DNA of 64,000 nucleotides, taken from Casp-alpha2 sp036337015 (GTDB lineage: Bacteria; Pseudomonadota; Alphaproteobacteria; Rhodospirillales; Casp-alpha2). The position numbers and the translations under genes were made by a program. The notes beneath the pieces are model-generated. The model was not told the origin of the DNA. It was given only the letters and a program-made list of their open reading frames with translations, and ran no database searches. This document shows, one piece after another, positions 1-9,146 of the stretch (positions are counted from its first letter, which is position 1; every line of letters begins with the position of its first letter). Where the stretch lies: the NCBI GenBank assembly GCA_036337015.1, contig JAYZEZ010000007.1, positions 558,001 to 622,000 of the forward strand, in the 5' to 3' direction.

Positions 1-71
1 TACTACTAGTTATCATTAAGAATTTTTCTATTCACTTAAATCAAGAGATTTAAAATTGTTAGAATTTCATT

Positions 72-1115
72 TTATATCTCATTAGCTAAAGGAAGATTAA
101 CTAATAAGTTTTGCGGTTTTAATCTAACCTGATGGCTATCAGACATAGAAAGAGCCATGTAAATAGGACTGCCAGCTACCTCCGATTTCATTAAGCTATA
201 ATCCTTAAATTCTAGCCGAAATAGGCTAAGAACTCTTGCCATTCTTTCGGGCTCGACCTCTTTTCCCATATAAAGATCATTTAGCAAATTTGAAGATTGC
301 CGATCAAGCCCAACATGCCATACCCATCGTTCATCATTAATTTGTTGTATGGGTTGAATAGTAACGCTTGCATTCAAGAAATGAAAAACCCAAGCTTCCA
401 ATACTCTACAAAGAGCATCTAAGCCTGGGCGGGAAAATGACAAGTCTAACACCATATTAAATTGTTCATTAACATCCCAATAGATCTCACTGCTCTCTGA
501 TTGTAACACAACTAAGTTTGTTTGTTTGGACTGAAGCCCATCGTTCCCAACGGATCGATCCGAGGCTTGCATTCCAATATCAGGAGTCAGCAATTCTAAA
601 ACTTCACTATCAACTAAAAAAAGACCCCCCTCATCATTAGATACGGTCTGCCTACGAAACAACAGTTCGCTAGCACGCGCTTGGAAGGGTTCTGTGACAT
701 CGTCTAAAATGTTACGTAGAACAACTTGGGCCATATGATCTATAAATGATTCTGGTAAACTTATACTTCCATTCAAAAATAAATCCTGGTAACAAGCCTC
801 GATACTTTCGGCTTGGCGAAGTTTGTCTCTAAAATTAAGAAAAACGCCATAATTTTCTTGTACATCAGTATCGACTAATAATGATAAGTCTTTTTTCTCT
901 ATCTTACAAAATGGATTTTCCACAAGATTAGCATGAAGATTTCGCTCTTCATCACAAGAGTCCGATCCGGGTGCTAGTTGAGGTTTTTCCAGATAATCCC
1001 GCAAAAAATTTTCAGTCAACGATAGTCGACCGAACTCGTCCCGCTGTAAAAGCCGAAACCCCGAACTTGGCCATAATTCCGCTCTAACCAAACCATCTTT
1101 TGTAAAATTACCCAT
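72..1115 (-). CDS. DUF6352-like conserved protein
   Basis: A 347-residue protein that I recognise as probably belonging to the DUF6352 family. The N-terminus carries a family-like stretch (LWPSSGFRLLQRDEFGRLSL), followed by a segment resembling the conserved LAPGSDSCDEERNLHANL. There is no signal peptide or membrane segment, so it is probably cytosolic, and no catalytic motif is evident. It follows the DUF1244 gene by about 20 bp on the same strand, which suggests co-transcription. The function is unknown. The family call comes from pattern memory of the N-terminus and not from a search. Confidence 0.7.
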   Translation of the reverse strand: MGNFTKDGLVRAELWPSSGFRLLQRDEFGRLSLTENFLRDYLEKPQLAPGSDSCDEERNLHANLVENPFCKIEKKDLSLLVDTDVQENYGVFLNFRDKLRQAESIEACYQDLFLNGSISLPESFIDHMAQVVLRNILDDVTEPFQARASELLFRRQTVSNDEGGLFLVDSEVLELLTPDIGMQASDRSVGNDGLQSKQTNLVVLQSESSEIYWDVNEQFNMVLDLSFSRPGLDALCRVLEAWVFHFLNASVTIQPIQQINDERWVWHVGLDRQSSNLLNDLYMGKEVEPERMARVLSLFRLEFKDYSLMKSEVAGSPIYMALSMSDSHQVRLKPQNLLVNLPLANEI

Positions 1116-1135
1116 TACTGATTATTTTGAAATAA

Positions 1136-1456
1136 CTATGGGTTATGGCTATCAATGTCAGCATGAAGGGACTTCGTTTCTTGAAATTTTAAGCGTTGTT
1201 CTTCAGTAGATGGGGCTTGGTGCTTTTCTTTCCATACCTCGTATTCCATCCCATAAACGATTTTGCGTGCTTGATTATAAGAAATATCTAAACCCTTTTC
1301 TTGACCAGCTGCTCGATACCATTTTGATAAACAATTACGACAAAAGCCCGCTAAATTCATCAAGTCAATATTTTGAACATCTGTACGTTTTTTTAAGTGT
1401 GCAACTAAGCCACGAAAAGCTGCGGCTTCTAGTTCTATTTGTGTCTGATCATCCAT
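1136..1456 (-). CDS. DUF1244 family protein
   Basis: A small soluble protein of 106 residues. The core around FRGLVAHLKKRTDVQNIDLM and NLAGFCRNCLSKWY is characteristic of DUF1244, and the family is usually about 100 residues long. The frame stays open for 14 more codons upstream, but the internal ATG at 1456 is preceded by AAGGAG nine bases away, so I place the start there. It has two conserved cysteines (CRNC), which could bind metal, but no function is established. It probably forms a short transcription unit with the DUF6352-like gene downstream. Confidence 0.85.
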   Translation of the reverse strand: MDDQTQIELEAAAFRGLVAHLKKRTDVQNIDLMNLAGFCRNCLSKWYRAAGQEKGLDISYNQARKIVYGMEYEVWKEKHQAPSTEEQRLKFQETKSLHADIDSHNP

Positions 1457-1537
1457 TAAAGAAATCTCCTTATCGGTTTCAGTTGGGTGTTCCTCCAAAA
1501 ATTTTAATTATATTAAAGCAAAAATATAGCTGATATT

Positions 1538-2809
1538 CTATGATTGAACTGCGCGCCACCCTATATCACTCCGATAAAATCCTTCCGGCCAATCTACTAA
1601 GCTAATGGCCTCGTAGGCCTTCTTTCTAGCAGATTCAACAGTCTTACCTAAAGCCGTAACATTCAATACACGACCGCCACTGGAAACAATACGGCCATTA
1701 TTTTTTTCCGTGCCAGCATGAAATATCATTATATCATCTTCTTTCCCGGCTAAATCCAACCCTTTAATTTCAGTGCCTTTTTTATAACCGCCAGGGTAAC
1801 CATCAGCCGCCAAAACCACACACAATGCCGTGGAGTTATGCCATTCGATCTCATATTGACCCAGCCGACCTTTAGCACATGAAAGGAGAAGTTCCAGCGC
1901 ATCTGATTTGAGGCGCATCATTATTGGCTGACATTCTGGATCACCAAACCTTACATTATATTCTATAAGCTTCGGCCCTTCATCCGTTATCATTAAACCG
2001 GCAAAAAGAACACCCTTGAACGGCCTGCCATCCAAAGCTGCACCCTGGATAGTAGGGTTAATGATTTCATCCATAATGCGCTTTTCCATTTTTGCGTCAA
2101 CTAATGGAGCAGGACAATATGCTCCCATACCACCAGTATTAGGCCCTTCATCTCCATCAAAAGCAGCTTTATGATCTTGAGCAGGAACTAGAGGCAAGAC
2201 GGTTTTGCCATCAACCAAGGCAAAAAAGCTTGCTTCTTCACCTATCATAAATTCTTCTATTACAACCTCAGAACCAGCCTTGCCAAATTCAGATTTTATC
2301 ATAATTTTTTCAATTGCTCCAAATGCTTGCGTAAGATCTCGACATACAAACACGCCCTTACCGGCAGCTAAGCCATCAGCTTTTACAACTATCGGAGTTC
2401 CTTGGTTGCGTATGTACTCCTTAGCTGCATTAGGATCATCAAATCGGGCATAATTAGCCGTGGGCACATTGTATCTATCACATAAATCTTTTGTTAGACC
2501 CTTAGACCCCTCAAATTCAGCTGCTAGGGCATTAGGACCAAAGGCCGTAATATTTAATTCTTCTAAACGGTCAATCAGCCCATCAACCAGAGGACCTTCT
2601 GGGCCAACAACAACAAAATCTATTGCATTCTTTTCAACAAATTCCAAAATACCTTGCATGTCATTAGCGGCAATAGGAACAGTTGAGGCAACTTGTTCAA
2701 TTCCTGCATTACCCGGCGCACAAAACAACTCATCACATTTGGGCGATTTAGAAATAGCCCAACATAAAGCGTGTTCACGCCCGCCAGACCCTATTACTAA
2801 TACCTTCAA
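1538..2809 (-). CDS. purD: Phosphoribosylamine-glycine ligase (GARS)
   Basis: Second step of purine synthesis: an ATP-dependent ligase joining 5-phosphoribosylamine and glycine to give GAR. Near the N-terminus it has the family signature GSGGREHAL, then VGPEGPL, the ATP-grasp segment KADGLAAGKGV at about residues 142-152, and DGDEGPNTGGMGAY at about 217-230. The frame extends to a TTG at 2851, but a TTG at 2809 gives LKVLVIGSGGREHA and a normal length of 423 residues. It also leaves room between purD and the divergent xseA, and a G-rich stretch lies about seven bases upstream of it. I therefore prefer 2809; the longer form is possible. Confidence 0.95.
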   Translation of the reverse strand: MKVLVIGSGGREHALCWAISKSPKCDELFCAPGNAGIEQVASTVPIAANDMQGILEFVEKNAIDFVVVGPEGPLVDGLIDRLEELNITAFGPNALAAEFEGSKGLTKDLCDRYNVPTANYARFDDPNAAKEYIRNQGTPIVVKADGLAAGKGVFVCRDLTQAFGAIEKIMIKSEFGKAGSEVVIEEFMIGEEASFFALVDGKTVLPLVPAQDHKAAFDGDEGPNTGGMGAYCPAPLVDAKMEKRIMDEIINPTIQGAALDGRPFKGVLFAGLMITDEGPKLIEYNVRFGDPECQPIMMRLKSDALELLLSCAKGRLGQYEIEWHNSTALCVVLAADGYPGGYKKGTEIKGLDLAGKEDDIMIFHAGTEKNNGRIVSSGGRVLNVTALGKTVESARKKAYEAISLVDWPEGFYRSDIGWRAVQS

Positions 2810-2873
2810 TTTTAAAATCCCCCAATATTTTATACTTGTTTTAGCAACCAATTAAATAATACATACTGTAACA

Positions 2874-4340
2874 ATGAATGAAAACTCTTCCAGCTTAGTT
2901 GAAAATCGCTTGACTGACCTTAAAAAAAATTCAGCCAAACAGGTCTTAAGTGTTTCTGAAATTTCTACAATTTTAAAACGTGCAGTAGAAGATGCCTTTG
3001 GTAAGGTTAAAATTCAGGGAGAAATTTCAGGATTTAAGCGTGCGCAATCTGGACATTTGTATTTCTCTCTAAAGGACAGCTCTGCCGCTATAGATAGCGT
3101 TTGCTGGCGTGGCAATGCAAAAACGCTAAAAATTAACCCCGAAGATGGAATGGAAGTTATTGTCACAGGAAAATTAACCACTTATTCGGTTCGATCTCGT
3201 TATCAAATTGTCATTGAGGACATGGAACTTGCTGGCGAAGGTGCACTTTTAAAACTTTTAGAGGACCGTCGCCGTAAATTAGCTGCTGAGGGGTTGTTTG
3301 ATATTGGTAAAAAAAAACCAATCCCTTTTCTGCCTGCTATCATCGGAATTATCACTTCTGAAACTGGAGCGGTTTTTAGTGATATTCTTCATAGATTAAA
3401 TGATCGCTTTCCACGTCGAGTTATCTTATGGCCAGTAACAGTACAGGGATCATCCGCTGCTGATGAAATCGCCTTTGCGATCGAAGGGTTTAATAAATTA
3501 AGTCAAAATAGAAATAAAAATAATAAGAAGGCCATCCCATGTCCTGATATCCTAATAGTTGCAAGGGGTGGTGGAAGCTTAGAAGATTTAATGGCGTTCA
3601 ACGAAGAAAGGGTTGTGCGCGCAGCAGCTACTAGCAGAATTCCCTTAGTTTCAGCTGTTGGCCATGAAACAGATAACACTTTGATTGATTATGTAGCTGA
3701 TAAACGCGCGCCAACTCCAACTGCTGCTGCAGAAATGGTTGTGCCAGTTCGGACAGACCTTATGGTCCGCCTCGAAACAAACTCAGCCCGACTTATCAAC
3801 GCAATAAGTCGTCTATTGAAAAGCATACAAAAAAATTTAGATACTTTGACTAGAACATTACCTGAATTGAAGAGGCTTGTTGATGTATTTAATCAAAGAT
3901 TAGATGATTGGACAGAGCGCCTCTTCAATTCAATTCACGTGTTTTTAAAAAATTACAATGCCAGATTAATGATTGCTACAACTGAAATACCAAAGCCCAA
4001 ACAACAAATCGAGTATGCCAAACGAGAACTTAGTAGAGAAGCGCGCGCACTTAAAACGAAAGGAATCAATATAGTTTTGGAGCGTCAAAGTTACCTACAA
4101 CAAATCACTGCGTTATTGGAAAGTTATTCATATCAAAGAGTTCTAGAAAGAGGATTTTCTCTAGTAACAAGCCAAAATCACAAGCCGATTGATTCAATAA
4201 ATAAAATTTCGACAGGGATGCCAGTTTCTCTACAATTTCAAGATGGCAAAACAAGCGCTACTATAACTGGAGAAGGCCAAAAAAAAAATAAATCTAATCA
4301 AATTAAAAATAGAGATAATAAACAGAGAAAATTGTTGTGA
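2874..4340 (+). CDS. xseA: Exodeoxyribonuclease VII large subunit
   Basis: Catalytic subunit of exonuclease VII, which degrades single-stranded DNA from both ends. An N-terminal OB-fold (about residues 25-120, containing KIQGEISGFKRAQSGHLYFS) precedes the nuclease domain. The latter shows GIITSETGAVFSDILHRL at about 155-175, then RGGGSLEDLMAFNEE and VSAVGHETDNTLIDYVADKR. A long helical region follows and the C-terminus is lysine-rich. The small subunit xseB is not adjacent. The gene overlaps the next gene by four bases (GTGA), indicating translational coupling with the M23 peptidase. It diverges from purD. Confidence 0.96.
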   Translation: MNENSSSLVENRLTDLKKNSAKQVLSVSEISTILKRAVEDAFGKVKIQGEISGFKRAQSGHLYFSLKDSSAAIDSVCWRGNAKTLKINPEDGMEVIVTGKLTTYSVRSRYQIVIEDMELAGEGALLKLLEDRRRKLAAEGLFDIGKKKPIPFLPAIIGIITSETGAVFSDILHRLNDRFPRRVILWPVTVQGSSAADEIAFAIEGFNKLSQNRNKNNKKAIPCPDILIVARGGGSLEDLMAFNEERVVRAAATSRIPLVSAVGHETDNTLIDYVADKRAPTPTAAAEMVVPVRTDLMVRLETNSARLINAISRLLKSIQKNLDTLTRTLPELKRLVDVFNQRLDDWTERLFNSIHVFLKNYNARLMIATTEIPKPKQQIEYAKRELSREARALKTKGINIVLERQSYLQQITALLESYSYQRVLERGFSLVTSQNHKPIDSINKISTGMPVSLQFQDGKTSATITGEGQKKNKSNQIKNRDNKQRKLL

Positions 4341-5188
4341 AAAATCTTAAATTTTTATTTTATTTTTTTATTTTGGAAATTGTGAATCTTGTATTGGGTG
4401 CTAATATGAGCCTAGCTGGAGACTTGCACCTAAAAGGCACTTTTATTCAAGGTGGCCTTATAACAGGATACACTGAACCTGGCGCACAAGTCTTATTCAA
4501 CAACAAAAAAATTCGTGTATCTAATCTTGGTGTTTTTCTTATAGGTTTCGGCCGCAATTCAAAGGACACAGCAACAATTAAAATAAAATTTCCTGATTCA
4601 AATATAATAAAAAAAAAACTATATGTAAAAAAACGTAATTATATTATACAGAGAATTGATGGTTTGCCACAAAAGCAAGTTAAGCCTGGCCCTAAAGATA
4701 TAGAAAAAATAAAAAGCGATAATAAAAAAATAACAAATATTCGTCGCCTCGATACCGCTGATACTAGCTTTATCTCTGGTTTTCAATGGCCTGCCATTGG
4801 TCCTATCTCAGGCGTATTTGGAAGTCAGCGAATTTTAAACGGAATTGCCAAATCTCCTCACAATGGCGTCGACATCGCTGCTCCTAAAGGTTCGCCTGTG
4901 ACTGCTGCTAGTGATGGAACAATCGTTTTAGTTCAAAATGATATGTTTTACACTGGAAAAACCATAATGATAAATCACGGACATGGACTCTCATCTATCT
5001 ACGTACATATGGATAAAATCCTAATCAAAAAAGGACAAAAAATAAGCAAGGGCCAGAAAATTGGAACCATTGGTAGTACTGGCAGGGCTACAGGACCACA
5101 TTTACATTGGGGAATAAGCTTGTTCGATGTACACTTAGATCCATCACTTTTAGTTGGCAAAATGCCAAAAAAACCTGAAAAAGAATAA
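4337..5188 (+). CDS. Secreted M23 (LytM-type) peptidase
   Basis: A 283-residue exported protein with an N-terminal hydrophobic segment (about residues 5-22) followed by a linker region and a C-terminal LytM/M23 domain (about 165-275). The zinc and catalytic residues are all visible: H175 and D179 in HNGVDIAAPKG, H224 in YVHMD, and the HLHWG motif with H255 and H257. An intact set of ligands predicts an active peptidoglycan endopeptidase in the periplasm, not a degenerate EnvC-like activator. The start is a GTG overlapping the xseA stop. The specific bond cleaved cannot be inferred from the sequence. Confidence 0.9.
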   Translation: MKNLKFLFYFFILEIVNLVLGANMSLAGDLHLKGTFIQGGLITGYTEPGAQVLFNNKKIRVSNLGVFLIGFGRNSKDTATIKIKFPDSNIIKKKLYVKKRNYIIQRIDGLPQKQVKPGPKDIEKIKSDNKKITNIRRLDTADTSFISGFQWPAIGPISGVFGSQRILNGIAKSPHNGVDIAAPKGSPVTAASDGTIVLVQNDMFYTGKTIMINHGHGLSSIYVHMDKILIKKGQKISKGQKIGTIGSTGRATGPHLHWGISLFDVHLDPSLLVGKMPKKPEKE

Positions 5189-5206
5189 AAAAACTACAGA
5201 AAATAC

Positions 5207-6106
5207 TTAATCATCTGGCCAGCGATTATGGAGCCAGAGCCATTGCTCAGGTGTATTGCGCACCCATTTTTCAATCATAGCATTAACTTGAGCCATATTT
5301 GCCACAACATCTTCTTTATGGCTATCGGTTTTAATGAGTTTTAGTGGCGGAAAAATTGTAAACCTGAATTTTGCTCCTTTTAAACGTGTTATACGCGTTG
5401 GAATAACCATACAATCATAGCGAAGCGCTAATTCAGCCATAGCAGGGGCCGTCATAACATTACGCCCAAAAAAAGGAATAGGTATCCCATCATTCATTTT
5501 CTGATCGATCAACATGGCCAAATGACGCCCACTTTTAAGCGATTTTAATAGAGCTCGTGCACCAGCAGGTCCTTTTGGAATTAAAGCCCCCTCGACAGTG
5601 GCTCGACCCGAACGATAAAGCCATTCGACTAAACGATTGTTTGCCTCTCTATAAACTCGATCTAGGGATATGCCGTGCTGTGTAGCGCCTAAAGACAAAA
5701 TTTCCCAATTCCCAATATGAGCAGAAAAGAAAATAGCTGAATTCCCACTATTCTTTAATAAATCCACATATTCTCCCCCAACATATTCAACACGTCCATC
5801 ATTGCCACCAATTACAATACTACTCAGATGCGGATATTCAGCTGCTAAACGACCAAGATTATCCCACATCCCACGGACAATATTTGAAATTTCAGCTTTT
5901 GATTTTTCAGGGAAGGCCACCTTAAGATTGTTTGTAGCTCGCCTTGAAATTTTCAAATTAGGGCCGATAGTACGACTTAACCAACCACCAAATGCAGAAG
6001 CAATATCAATTGGGAGAATTCTAAACGACGTGTATACTGCCACTGCTACTAGCGCTTGTAGAGGATAAAAGAAATACTTATTAAGCAGATTTAGTCTACG
6101 AACCAT
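5207..6106 (-). CDS. LpxL/HtrB-family late lipid A acyltransferase
   Basis: A membrane-anchored late acyltransferase of the LpxL/LpxM family (299 residues). It has an N-terminal hydrophobic helix at about residues 11-30 and the catalytic H-x4-E motif HIGNWE (H130, E135). The downstream segment DQKMNDGIPIPFFGR fits the family's substrate-binding region. It is the last gene of the metZ-to-lpxL run and starts two bases after lpxK stops. It would transfer a secondary acyl chain to Kdo2-lipid IVA at the inner membrane. Whether it acts as LpxL or LpxM, and its chain-length preference, cannot be read from the sequence. Confidence 0.93.
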   Translation of the reverse strand: MVRRLNLLNKYFFYPLQALVAVAVYTSFRILPIDIASAFGGWLSRTIGPNLKISRRATNNLKVAFPEKSKAEISNIVRGMWDNLGRLAAEYPHLSSIVIGGNDGRVEYVGGEYVDLLKNSGNSAIFFSAHIGNWEILSLGATQHGISLDRVYREANNRLVEWLYRSGRATVEGALIPKGPAGARALLKSLKSGRHLAMLIDQKMNDGIPIPFFGRNVMTAPAMAELALRYDCMVIPTRITRLKGAKFRFTIFPPLKLIKTDSHKEDVVANMAQVNAMIEKWVRNTPEQWLWLHNRWPDD

Positions 6107-6108
6107 AA

Positions 6109-7122
6109 TTATAAGTAATTACTTTTTTGAAAATTAAACAACGGATTTAAAATGGCGTCGAGTGGCCTATCATCCACCCAGTCCAAGGACATGGTCAAAA
6201 CTGATATTGTTTCCAAGTCCTTAGGCAAAAGCCTTGTGGCATCCTTTTCAGTTGTAACAAGTTGAGCATTGGAGCTTTTTGCCTCTTTTCGAAGATTGTC
6301 TAAATCATGTTTTGTGAAAAAATAATGATCTGAAAAAGAAAAAGTTGATGCAACCCTAAAACCAAATTTACGTAAAGCTTGAAAAAATTTTTCTGGGTAA
6401 GCAATACCGGCAAAAGCAACAATAGGATTTTTACTTAAGGCTTCAGCTTCCGTTCCAAAGAAAGAATTTGCACGAAATACAGGAATTACAAGTCCTCGAG
6501 TAGATAGTATTTCTTTAATTCCTACTTTATCTTGGCCAATAAGAACAATACCATCAGCACGTACCAAAGCAGAGCTTAGCGATTCGCGCAAGGGGCCCGC
6601 AGGAAAAATATGTCCATTACCAAATCCAAGCTCTCCATCAATAACTAATAAGGATAAATCTTTAAAAACCGTTGGATTCTGAAATCCATCGTCCATAATA
6701 ATGACATCTGGAATCACCCCTTCAATACCAGCAGAAGCCGCTGCTACTCCATCGGAACGTACTTTTGCAATCCAAACCGAGGCTACTCGCGCTAGCATGA
6801 TGGCTTCGTCCCCTACATCCTCAGCAGTGTGTGTTTCTATATTTACAGGTATAGGTCCTTGTAATCTTCCACCATAACCCCTTGTCAAGAAACAAACAGT
6901 TCGCCCATCCGCAATTAGGCGCCTTGCTATATTGATAGCCACAGGAGTTTTTCCGGCGCCACCTGTTACAAAATTACCTATACAGATTAGCGGAACAGAA
7001 TATTTTGCAGGCCGGACCAATAGAAAGCGGGCCCTTACTATGAGTCCGTAACACCACCCAATTGGAACGAATGGCCATTTCAAGATACTACCTTTCTTTT
7101 TCCAAAATTCAGGTATTTTCAC
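6109..7122 (-). CDS. lpxK: Tetraacyldisaccharide 4'-kinase
   Basis: Phosphorylates the 4' position of the lipid A disaccharide at the inner membrane. It has an N-terminal membrane-associated segment, then CIGNFVTGGAGKTPVAI carrying the P-loop (about residues 53-60), and IIMDDGFQNP as the acidic motif. The frame stays open to 7182, but the GTG at 7122 has AAGGAT seven bases upstream and gives the typical N-terminus VKIPEFWKKKG with 337 residues. It overlaps the end of waaA by 14 bases, so translation is likely coupled. It sits between waaA and the lpxL-type gene. Confidence 0.95.
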   Translation of the reverse strand: MKIPEFWKKKGSILKWPFVPIGWCYGLIVRARFLLVRPAKYSVPLICIGNFVTGGAGKTPVAINIARRLIADGRTVCFLTRGYGGRLQGPIPVNIETHTAEDVGDEAIMLARVASVWIAKVRSDGVAAASAGIEGVIPDVIIMDDGFQNPTVFKDLSLLVIDGELGFGNGHIFPAGPLRESLSSALVRADGIVLIGQDKVGIKEILSTRGLVIPVFRANSFFGTEAEALSKNPIVAFAGIAYPEKFFQALRKFGFRVASTFSFSDHYFFTKHDLDNLRKEAKSSNAQLVTTEKDATRLLPKDLETISVLTMSLDWVDDRPLDAILNPLFNFQKSNYL

Positions 7123-8404
7123 TTGAACTATCCTTAAAACTAAATTTTTCAATAAAAGGAACCAATTCTGTGAACACTGCATCTAAAGCTACAGATTCAT
7201 TAGCAGCAAATACTTTTGCTGAAGCAGCCATCCGTTCACAATATAATTTATCGCCAAGCAAACCTTGAATTGAAGTTAATAGTTCTTCAGTATCTTGTAC
7301 CTGTATCGCTGCATTCGCTTTTTTCATTCGAATTGAAACATCCTCAAAATTCATCATGTGTGGGCCATAAACAATTGCACAGCCCAACCTAGCAGCTTCT
7401 AACGGATTTTGACCCCCAAATGGCACCAAGGATTTACCAATAAAAACAACATTTGCTATTCTAAAAAACAAACCCATTTCACCAATTGTATCTGCTATAT
7501 AGAATTCAGTTGAAGACTTTATCGAATCTCCATTTGAACGCAAAGCGACAGAAATGCCCCGCTGCCTAATTTGAACAGCAATTTTTTTTCCCCGCTTTGG
7601 GTTTCGCGGAACAATTATCGTCAAAAGCCCTACATTTGAGCCTTTTAAACCCTGATGTATCTGTACACTAATATCTTCTTCCCCAGCGTGAGTGCTAGCT
7701 GCTAACCAGATAGGCCTACTACCAATCTTATTTGTCAATTCTAAAAGCTCGCTCCTATCAAAAGGTAGTAAAAAACTAGAAAATTTTAGGTTTCCAACAT
7801 ATTTAGTAGTTTTAGATCCCAATTGGCGTAATCGCCACACATCAACATCTGATTGCCCCAAACATAAATCAAAACAACTAAGCAACTTCTTAATCAAGCT
7901 TTTAAAATTACCCCAACCAGCGAAAGACTTTAGAGAAACGCGCCCATTTACAAGAACCATTGGAATTTTACGATTTGCTGTTTCTGTAATCATGTTAGGC
8001 CAAAATTCAGACTCTGCCCATAAAGCAAGGTCCGGGCGCCAATGATCAAGAAACCGCCTAACAAATAACGTTTGATCAATTGGAGCAAATTGATGAAATG
8101 TTCTTTCCGGAAGCCTCTCTTCCATCATTTGGGCTGATGTAACTGTTCCAGTAGTAACAAGAATATTAATTTTTTTACTCTCCCCTATTAGTCGTCCAAT
8201 TAATGGTAACATAGATAGGGATTCGCCAATACTTGCCGCATGAACCCAAATTAAATTTCCATCAGGTCGCCCAATACTAGGATGGCCAAACCGTTCCTTA
8301 AATCTAGTAGTATCTTCCTTGCCACTAAATCTTCGAAAGTGAATATAAAACCAGATTAAGGGTGCACCGAGAAGCAAAAGCCCACGGTACAAAAATAGCA
8401 TCAT
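7109..8404 (-). CDS. waaA: Kdo transferase (3-deoxy-D-manno-octulosonic acid transferase)
   Basis: Adds Kdo from CMP-Kdo to lipid IVA, the first step of LPS core assembly, on the cytoplasmic face of the inner membrane. The 431-residue protein has an N-terminal membrane anchor (about residues 3-20) and then WVHAASIGES, in which E61 matches the catalytic glutamate of the GT30 family. The C-terminal half has the GT-B nucleotide-sugar region with SLVPFGGQNPLEAA. Its ATG overlaps the stop of the DUF374 acyltransferase (ATGA) and its end overlaps lpxK. The number of Kdo residues added cannot be told from sequence. Confidence 0.95.
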   Translation of the reverse strand: MMLFLYRGLLLLGAPLIWFYIHFRRFSGKEDTTRFKERFGHPSIGRPDGNLIWVHAASIGESLSMLPLIGRLIGESKKINILVTTGTVTSAQMMEERLPERTFHQFAPIDQTLFVRRFLDHWRPDLALWAESEFWPNMITETANRKIPMVLVNGRVSLKSFAGWGNFKSLIKKLLSCFDLCLGQSDVDVWRLRQLGSKTTKYVGNLKFSSFLLPFDRSELLELTNKIGSRPIWLAASTHAGEEDISVQIHQGLKGSNVGLLTIIVPRNPKRGKKIAVQIRQRGISVALRSNGDSIKSSTEFYIADTIGEMGLFFRIANVVFIGKSLVPFGGQNPLEAARLGCAIVYGPHMMNFEDVSIRMKKANAAIQVQDTEELLTSIQGLLGDKLYCERMAASAKVFAANESVALDAVFTELVPFIEKFSFKDSSSENT

Positions 8405-9123
8405 GAAGCGCCGCCTTCACCCTCTCTAAGGGCAGCTGGCTCTACTAAAGGACGATCTGTCAAACGATCCGCTTCAGCAGTTACATAATTTAATGCAGCT
8501 TCAACCTTACAACGTAACTGTTCTTCTTCTTCTGGGACCACTGATCGATCAATATGAATAGGACTTCCCCATACTAAAACCCGGCGTCCAAAAGGCCTTG
8601 CAAGAAGAAATTTGTCCCAAGATGATAGGTGACGCCCATTCGTACTGCCAATTGCTACAGGAATTATGGGTGCACCTGACAATCTTGCAACATTGATTAT
8701 TCCACTACTAGCTCTCATACGGGGTCCACGAGGACCATCTGGCACAATCCCCACGTAGTTACCATTTTTTAAGGTTTTAATTAATGCGCGAAATGCATTT
8801 GCACCACCTTGGCTTGAAGATCCAGCTACAGTTTTTATGCCAAATCTACTAACAACCTCAGAGCTAAACTGCCCGTCACGATGTTGGGACATTAAAACAT
8901 AAATACTTTTATTTGTTTTCCAACAGAATGGCATCATCAAAATTCTTCCATGCCAAAAAGCTAGTATAAACGGCTTGCCTTTTTTCCAGAACCCCTCTGG
9001 TATGCCGCCACCTACAACTTCCCATGTACCGGTAAAATAAACTAAACGTATATACTGTGCGGCCAACCAGCTAAGAGTACGATGAACTGTTGTTAACTTA
9101 AGAATTTTTTTTAATGGTTTCAC
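8401..9123 (-). CDS. DUF374 lysophospholipid acyltransferase-like protein
   Basis: A 240-residue member of the DUF374 branch of the acyltransferase superfamily. Visible features are a hydrophobic N-terminus, FWHGRILMMPF near residue 57 (the H-x4-type catalytic region), MSQHRDGQFSSEV, and VPDGPRGPRM, a typical DUF374 signature. Some members of this family act as late lipid A acyltransferases (LpxJ of epsilonproteobacteria), and the position between msbA and waaA supports a lipid A role here, but the substrate is unproven. The start is GTG with AAGGAA about nine bases upstream. Confidence 0.88.
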   Translation of the reverse strand: MKPLKKILKLTTVHRTLSWLAAQYIRLVYFTGTWEVVGGGIPEGFWKKGKPFILAFWHGRILMMPFCWKTNKSIYVLMSQHRDGQFSSEVVSRFGIKTVAGSSSQGGANAFRALIKTLKNGNYVGIVPDGPRGPRMRASSGIINVARLSGAPIIPVAIGSTNGRHLSSWDKFLLARPFGRRVLVWGSPIHIDRSVVPEEEEQLRCKVEAALNYVTAEADRLTDRPLVEPAALREGEGGAS

Positions 9124-9146
9124 TCAGAGAATTTCCTTTTTGTTCT

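Noticed and set aside
1..71. Left edge of the window
   Set aside because: Short AT-rich stretch with no gene, terminator or promoter that I can support.
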